From: JAICJR01 sp036494715
Lineage (GTDB): Bacteria > Actinomycetota > Thermoleophilia > Solirubrobacterales > Thermoleophilaceae
NCBI GenBank assembly: GCA_036494715.1
Contig: DASXNY010000022.1
Coordinates: forward strand, 1-16,110
Length of the DNA stretch: 16,110 bases
Direction: 5' to 3'
Below are positions 12,218 through 16,110 of this stretch, in pieces (positions within the stretch are counted from its first letter, which is position 1; every line of letters starts with the position of its first letter). The position numbers were made by a program, and so were the translations under genes. The notes beneath the pieces are model-generated. The model searched no databases. It saw nothing but the letters and a program-made list of their open reading frames with translations, and was not told where the DNA came from.

Positions 12218-13428
12218 TCCGCGTCGAGACGCTCGGGATCGCGCTCCGCGGCGTGCTCGCCAACAAGCTGCGCTCGAGCCTGACGATCCTCGGGCTGACG
12301 ATCGGCGTGGCGTCCGTGATCGTCCTGATCGCGGTCGGCAACGGTTCGTCGAAGGCGGTGCAGAGCCGCATCGAGGCGCTCGGCTCCAACGTCCTGCTCG
12401 TCACGCCCGGCTTCACGCTCGGCGGCTCGGGCGCGAGCAACGCCGCCCAGCAGCCGCTCACGCAGCAGGACGCCAGCGCGCTGGCGGACAAGAACCAGGC
12501 GCCGGAGGTGAAGTCGTCCGCCCCGGTGGTCAACGCCAGCCCGACGCTCGTCGACGGCGGGGTGAGCTACTCGCCGCAGCAGTTCGTCGGCACCACGCCG
12601 TCGTACGCCGCGGCCCGCGACTACCAGATCGCCGCGGGCAGCATGTTCACGAGCCAGGACGTGAAGCAGCACCACCGCGTGGTGGTGATCGGGCCCACCG
12701 TGGTGAGCAACCTGTTTCCCGGGCAGGATCCGATCGGCCAGACGATCCAGGCCGGCGGCGTGCAGTACCAGGTGGTGGGCGTGACCGCGCCCAAGGGCTC
12801 GAACGGCATCCAGGACCAGGACGACGTCGCGATGGCCCCGATCACCGCGGTGCAGGACACGCTCAGCGGCTACGGCGACATCGACCAGATCGTGGTCCAG
12901 GCCAAGTCGCGCGGCTCACTCGACGCGGCCGAGGCCGAGGTCACCTCGATCCTCGACCAGCGCCACAAGATCACCAACACGGCGGACGCCGACTTCCGCG
13001 TGATCAACCAGGGCTCGATCCTGCAGGCGTCGTCCTCCACGAGCAGCGTCTTCACCACCCTGCTCGGCGAGGTGGCCGCGATCTCGCTGCTCGTAGGCGG
13101 GATCGGCGTGATGAACATCATGCTCGTCAGCGTCAGCGAGCGCACGCGCGAGATCGGGATCCGCAAGGCGATCGGCGCGCGCCGCTCGGACGTGCTCGCG
13201 CAGTTCCTCTCGGAGGCGGTGCTGCTGTCGCTGATCGGCGGCCTGTCGGGGGTCGTGGTCGGGATCGTCGGCAGCCAGTTCACGATCGCCGGCGTCCACC
13301 CGGCCATCGCCCTCTACTCGATCTTCCTCGCGTTCGGGGCGGCGATTGCCACCGGGCTCTTCTTCGGCACCTATCCCGCCAGCCGCGCTGCCGGGCTGCG
13401 ACCAATGGAGGCACTTCGCTATGAGTGA
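12214..13428 (+). CDS. MacB-type ABC exporter permease (FtsX domain)
   Basis: A 404-residue permease with four TM helices. TM1 is at about 22-42 (SSLTILGLTIGVASVIVLIAVG), preceded by an amphipathic helix (ALRGVLANKLR). A large extracytoplasmic MacB_PCD domain spans about 45-270. The FtsX core lies at about 275-400, with the coupling segment SERTREIGIRKAIGARRSDVLAQFLSEA and the terminal motif PASRAAGLRPMEALRYE. In mechanotransmission exporters such a permease transmits ATP-driven movement to the extracytoplasmic side rather than moving cargo through a TM channel. It has no fused ATPase, so it pairs with the preceding ATPase gene. GTG 12214 overlaps the ATPase stop by four bases. Its stop overlaps the next gene start by eight bases. 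Confidence 0.94.
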   Translation: MIRVETLGIALRGVLANKLRSSLTILGLTIGVASVIVLIAVGNGSSKAVQSRIEALGSNVLLVTPGFTLGGSGASNAAQQPLTQQDASALADKNQAPEVKSSAPVVNASPTLVDGGVSYSPQQFVGTTPSYAAARDYQIAAGSMFTSQDVKQHHRVVVIGPTVVSNLFPGQDPIGQTIQAGGVQYQVVGVTAPKGSNGIQDQDDVAMAPITAVQDTLSGYGDIDQIVVQAKSRGSLDAAEAEVTSILDQRHKITNTADADFRVINQGSILQASSSTSSVFTTLLGEVAAISLLVGGIGVMNIMLVSVSERTREIGIRKAIGARRSDVLAQFLSEAVLLSLIGGLSGVVVGIVGSQFTIAGVHPAIALYSIFLAFGAAIATGLFFGTYPASRAAGLRPMEALRYE

Positions 13429-14119
13429 GACGCTCGGCACCCAGGTCGAGGACTCGACCGGCGAGCACTGGACCGACGAGCTCGACGAGCTCCCGCCGCG
13501 GCCCCGGCGCAAGCTGCTCACACCCCTCACGGGTGTGCTGCTAGCCGTCCTGATCGCCGCCTGCGGCTTCATCGGCGGCGTGCTCGTGGAGAAGGGCCAG
13601 AACTCGAGCTCCCCCAGCGGCAACTTCGCCGCGGCCGCGGCGCGACTGGGCGGCGCCGCGGCCGCCGGCGGGAACCGTCAGGCGGCCTCGGGGCGCGCAG
13701 GCGGCGCTGGTGGCAACGGCGTCCAGGGCCTGTTCGGCGGCCAGGGCGGTGGCAACGTCACGGCGGGCCAGGTGACCTCGGTCGAGGGCCGCACGCTCTA
13801 CGTGAGCACCGCGCAGGGCAACACCGTGCGCGTGAAGGTGCCTGTGGGCGAGTCGGTGAGCCGGACGATCACCACCAGCGTGCACGCCATTCACCCGGGC
13901 GACAGCGTGATCGTGCAGGGCGCGAGCGGCAAGGGCGGCGTGATCGACGCGAGCTCTGTGCGCGCGACGCAGGCGTCGTCCTCCGGCTCGTCCGGCAGCT
14001 CGGTGCTGAACCAGCTCTTCGGCGGTGGCTCGGGAGGCGGCTCATCCGCTTCGAGCGGCGGCAATCCGGATGCCGGCAAGGGCGGCGCCGTGAACGGACT
14101 CTTTGGACCAGGAGGCTGA
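13421..14119 (+). CDS. Membrane-anchored Gly-rich protein with DUF5666-like beta domain, exporter-associated
   Basis: A 232-residue protein. An acidic cytoplasmic N-terminus (about 1-28) is followed by a basic PRPRRK and one TM helix (about 36-56). An extracytoplasmic Ala/Gly-rich stretch leads to GLFGGQGGG (103-111). The compact beta domain at 112-184 (TAGQVTSVEGRTLYVSTAQGNTVRVKVP, then HPGDSVIVQGASG) resembles DUF5666/OB-fold modules. The C-terminal tail is Ser/Gly-rich with NQLFGGGSGGG (198-207) and ends GLFGPGG. ATG 13421 overlaps the permease stop by eight bases and has GGAGG at 13407-13411, so coupling is clear. The open frame extends to 13346 inside the permease gene, but no start with a Shine-Dalgarno lies there. 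Its role is unknown; being embedded in the operon suggests an accessory or cargo-linked part of the exporter. Confidence 0.85.
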   Translation: MSETLGTQVEDSTGEHWTDELDELPPRPRRKLLTPLTGVLLAVLIAACGFIGGVLVEKGQNSSSPSGNFAAAAARLGGAAAAGGNRQAASGRAGGAGGNGVQGLFGGQGGGNVTAGQVTSVEGRTLYVSTAQGNTVRVKVPVGESVSRTITTSVHAIHPGDSVIVQGASGKGGVIDASSVRATQASSSGSSGSSVLNQLFGGGSGGGSSASSGGNPDAGKGGAVNGLFGPGG

Positions 14120-14150
14120 CGATGCGGCATGACCGCGGGAAGGAAATGCA

Positions 14151-14807
14151 ATGAACGGACGAGCGATCCGGATCCTCTTAATGCTCGCGGTGGGCGCGCT
14201 GCCGCTGCTCGTGGCGGCCTGCGGCTCGTCCTCGAGCGCCTCGACCGGCGCGAGCGCGTCGACGTCGAGCACCACCACGCCGAACTTCCGGAGCGCCGCG
14301 GGGCGCGCGCAGCTCGCCACCTGCCTCAAGAAGCAGGGCGTGACCCTGCCTCAGCGGCGGCAGGGCGGTCCGCCTGCGGGCGGGGCCGGCGGCGGCGGCG
14401 GGAACGGGGGCGGCGGCGGCGGGTTCCTCTTCGGCGGCGGTAACGGCGGCGGTAACGGGAACGGCCGGCCGTCAGGCAACTTCCGCAACTCCAAGCTCGC
14501 GAACGCGCTGCGCAAGTGCGGCGTCACCCCGGGCCAGGGCGCCGGCGGCGGCTTCCGGGCCGGCGCGAACGGCGCCCGTTTCAATCAGGCGCTGACCAAG
14601 TTCGTGGCCTGCATGAAGCAGAACGGCTACCCGCTGCCGAAGCCCAACACCTCGGGCAAGGGGCCGGTGTTCGACGCGAGCAAGGTCAACCGCAACGACC
14701 CGAAGTTCAAATCCGCCGCGCAGAAGTGTCAGAGCCTGCTGCGTCTCGGGCCGCAGCCAGGGGGCGGAAACGGATCGCCGCCCGGCGCGACGACCACGGC
14801 CCAGTAG
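14151..14807 (+). CDS. Cys-rich lipoprotein with Gly-rich insertion, last gene of the exporter operon
   Basis: A 218-residue lipoprotein. The lipobox is LVAAC with the lipidated C24 after a short signal peptide. Four further cysteines (58, 123, 154, 193) lie in two similar modules. The first has TCLKKQGVTLP (57-67) and later ALRKCGVTP (119-127). The second has ACMKQNGYPLPKP (153-165) and later AAQKCQSLL (189-197). This looks like an internal duplication with a disulfide per module. Between the halves of the first module is a Gly-rich insertion (72-105) with GFLFGGGNGGG. The second module resembles actinobacterial proteins of the form ACMRxNG-PDP followed by DPKF-AA-KKC, often found beside MacAB-like exporters. 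ATG 14151 has GGAAGGA at 14138-14144. It follows the preceding gene by 31 bases. The function is unknown. Confidence 0.82.
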   Translation: MNGRAIRILLMLAVGALPLLVAACGSSSSASTGASASTSSTTTPNFRSAAGRAQLATCLKKQGVTLPQRRQGGPPAGGAGGGGGNGGGGGGFLFGGGNGGGNGNGRPSGNFRNSKLANALRKCGVTPGQGAGGGFRAGANGARFNQALTKFVACMKQNGYPLPKPNTSGKGPVFDASKVNRNDPKFKSAAQKCQSLLRLGPQPGGGNGSPPGATTTAQ

Positions 14808-14826
14808 GGGCCGCGGTGGCCGTCAG

Positions 14827-14865
14827 CTCGTCACCCACCCACGTCTCCCCGGGGTGGGTGACGAG
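14827..14865 (+). terminator. 14-bp stem hairpin after the exporter operon
   Basis: CTCGTCACCCACCC (14827-14840) pairs perfectly with GGGTGGGTGACGAG (14852-14865) over an 11-base loop, 20 bases after the operon's last stop. There is no T-run. It is likely a terminator. It is also bracketed by an eight-base direct repeat, GCCGTCAG, at 14819-14826 and 14869-14876. Confidence 0.55.
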
Positions 14866-14879
14866 TGCGCCGTCAGGGC

Positions 14880-14893
14880 CACCTAATTAGGTG
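14880..14893. promoter_or_regulatory. Perfect 14-bp AT-centred palindrome
   Basis: CACCTAATTAGGTG is a perfect dyad in otherwise very GC-rich non-coding DNA between two convergent genes. It could be a protein-binding site. It lies at gene ends rather than starts, so no target promoter is evident. Confidence 0.35.
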
Positions 14894-14943
14894 CTGCTCG
14901 CCTGCCTGCCGGTCTGCCGCGCGGTGGCGCGCGACTGGGAGCA

Positions 14944-15657
14944 CTAGCCGGCGCTCAACTCGTCGCCCAGGCGAATCTCGCCGGGCCGGCTCACGAGCGC
15001 TCCGATCGCCAGGCAGGCGTCGCGCTCGCGCGCGATCGTGCGCAGCACGTCGAGGTCGCGCTCGATGCCGCCCGCCTGCGGGCGAGTGGTCATGACACAG
15101 CGGTCGATGCGCGTGAGCACGTCGAGGCGCACGTTCCCGAGCAACACTGAGTCGCCCACGAGCGCATCCTCGCCCTCCCCGTCGAGCAGCACGTTGGAAC
15201 GGAAGCGGCGCGCGTCCCAGTCGCCGATCGTCCCGGTCGAGACGAGCGACACCCGCGTGCGTGCGGAGTCGTGAAAGGGGCCGTCGGCACCGTCGAAGGG
15301 CGTCCAGTCGCCGTCGGACTCGTGCTCGAAGTCGTCCGGATTCTCGTAGCGGCGGGTGCTCGTGTTGTCGCAAGAGCGCAGCGTCACGTGCCGGCCGAGC
15401 CACTCGCACAGGTCCTCGTCGTCGCGCGCGATCGAGCCGTCGGGCAGCGTGATCTCGACGCCGCCGCCGTCGCGCAGCCGCGCCGAGGCGAACAGCAGCT
15501 CAGGCACGCGCCGTGCTGTGAGGCCGAAGCCGGTCTCGGTGTCGTAGATCGCGAAGCGGCGGTCGCCTTCGAGGCCGTCGGCGGTCACCGCGGCAGCGTC
15601 GAGCCGTTCGCCGAGCAGCGACTTGACGGGATAGCGCCAGAGCTCGACGACGCGCAC
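14944..15657 (-). CDS. MOSC-domain protein (MOSC_N plus MOSC)
   Basis: A 237-residue protein of the MOSC superfamily, related to the molybdenum-cofactor sulfurase C-terminal domain and mARC/YcbX proteins. The N-terminal beta-barrel begins MRVVELWRYPVKSLLGE, with the typical YPVKS motif and later GLEGDRRFAIYD. The MOSC part contains RFRSNVLLDGEGED, then GDSVLLGNVRLDVLTRIDRCVMTTR, where the cysteine of RCVMTT is the conserved one proposed to carry sulfur or bind the molybdenum cofactor. It is shorter than mARC, and no ferredoxin domain is present. GTG 15655-15657 is chosen because the protein aligns from there and it lies five bases after the stop of the L,D-transpeptidase gene, implying one operon on the minus strand. 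A longer open frame to 16080 is antisense-phase to the transpeptidase and is rejected. The substrate is unknown. Confidence 0.88.
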   Translation of the reverse strand: MRVVELWRYPVKSLLGERLDAAAVTADGLEGDRRFAIYDTETGFGLTARRVPELLFASARLRDGGGVEITLPDGSIARDDEDLCEWLGRHVTLRSCDNTSTRRYENPDDFEHESDGDWTPFDGADGPFHDSARTRVSLVSTGTIGDWDARRFRSNVLLDGEGEDALVGDSVLLGNVRLDVLTRIDRCVMTTRPQAGGIERDLDVLRTIARERDACLAIGALVSRPGEIRLGDELSAG

Positions 15658-15662
15658 GGGCG

Positions 15663-16110
15663 TCAGTTCTCGATCGTCACCAGCGTGCCGATCGGCGTGT
15701 AGGGCCAGACCTTGGCCGCCGCGGCCAGCGGCAGCTCGACGCAGCCGAGGCTCTGTGGCGTGCCGAACGAGGCGCGGGTGAAGGCGTGCAGGGCGTCGCC
15801 GCCGTTGAAGTAGCTGATCCACTTGATGCCGGGATCCTTGTAGTGACTGCCATCCGGATTGGTGCCGCTCATCGTGCCCTCCGCGATGTGCTCGAAGACG
15901 GGGAACGTGCCGAGCTTGGTCGGCGCGGCAGGCACGCCCGTGTTCCCCGGGGATGTGAGGACGGTGTGGCCGTTGTGCCAGAGGGTGAGGAGCTGGGGCA
16001 GGTTGCGGTGGACGAACACGTAGCTGTAGCCGTCGGTGCGGTGCCTGCCGGCGATCGCGTCCTCGAGCAGCGCGTGCCACACCTTCGGTCCGGCCAGCCC
16101 GTCGACCGTG
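15663..16110 (-). CDS. L,D-transpeptidase (YkuD domain), 5' end outside window
   Basis: The visible 148 codons are the C-terminal catalytic part of a cell-wall cross-linking enzyme. The frame stays open to the window edge, and its first residues, TVDGLAGPKVWHALLE, are the end of a PG_binding_1 repeat. The true start is therefore outside the window, and the GTG at 16080-16082 is internal. The YkuD domain runs from GYSYVFVHRNLPQLLTLWHNG to the end. It has TSPGNTGVPAAPTKLGTFPVF and the catalytic segment ALHAFTRASFGTPQSLGCVELP, which contains the nucleophilic cysteine. The usual S-H-G-C motif reads S-L-G-C here. The enzyme forms 3-3 peptide cross-links or anchors proteins outside the membrane. 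The gene is followed after five bases by the MOSC gene. Confidence 0.9.
   Translation of the reverse strand, partial: TVDGLAGPKVWHALLEDAIAGRHRTDGYSYVFVHRNLPQLLTLWHNGHTVLTSPGNTGVPAAPTKLGTFPVFEHIAEGTMSGTNPDGSHYKDPGIKWISYFNGGDALHAFTRASFGTPQSLGCVELPLAAAAKVWPYTPIGTLVTIEN

Noticed and set aside
15658..16080. N-terminal extension of the MOSC protein frame
   Set aside because: It overlaps the transpeptidase gene in another frame. The Arg/His-rich translation is a shadow, and GTG 15655-15657 fits the family start.
1..16110. tRNA, rRNA, riboswitch or insertion-sequence transposase genes
   Set aside because: No cloverleaf, rRNA core sequence, known riboswitch consensus or DDE/HUH transposase frame was seen on either strand.

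Overview
The window is GC-rich throughout, shows no mitochondrial or phage signature, and uses ATG, GTG and TTG starts behind purine-rich Shine-Dalgarno sites. The gene content (MeaB-type GTPase, YkuD L,D-transpeptidase with a peptidoglycan-binding repeat, Ser/Gly-rich exported proteins, MacAB-type exporter operon, phytase-like secreted protein) suggests a high-GC actinobacterium, possibly of the Thermoleophilia/Solirubrobacterales type. That placement is an inference from protein style. No rRNA or other taxonomic marker is present.

Layout. 1-407 is the 3' end of a MeaB/ArgK GTPase gene, converging on a GT-C-type membrane glycosyltransferase gene (412-1821, minus). Divergent from the latter is a secreted two-LysM lytic transglycosylase (1927-2853), then a strong hairpin and a small acidic membrane protein (2921-3343). 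An acyl-CoA dehydrogenase (3377-4510, minus) and a GMC flavin oxidoreductase (4868-6844, plus) are divergent; together they suggest oxidation of a fatty alcohol or fatty acyl substrate. Then come an Ohr-family peroxidase (6889-7326), a secreted His/Asp/Arg-repeat protein (7399-8028), a strong terminator, and a convergent phytase-like esterase gene (8104-9777, minus).

9951-14807 is a tightly packed five-gene exporter operon: periplasmic adaptor (MacA/HlyD type), ABC ATPase, MacB-type permease, a membrane-anchored DUF5666-like protein and a Cys-rich lipoprotein. The first three junctions overlap by 4, 4 and 8 bases. Three of the five proteins carry Gly-rich low-complexity tracts with a repeated LFGG-type motif. 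The right edge holds an operon on the minus strand: a partial L,D-transpeptidase (15663-16110) followed by a MOSC-domain protein (14944-15657).

The most unusual stretch is the 357-base gap between the acyl-CoA dehydrogenase and the GMC oxidase. It holds two inverted arrays of four heptanucleotide repeats each (4514-4541 and 4779-4806). Between them lies an internally deleted remnant of a four-helix-bundle (S23/IVP-like) protein gene and a small hairpin. Immediately outside the right array is a perfect 11+11 palindrome overlapping a good promoter. The arrangement looks like a small, now-decayed mobile or repeat cassette that landed in a divergent regulatory region and abuts the start codon of the dehydrogenase.
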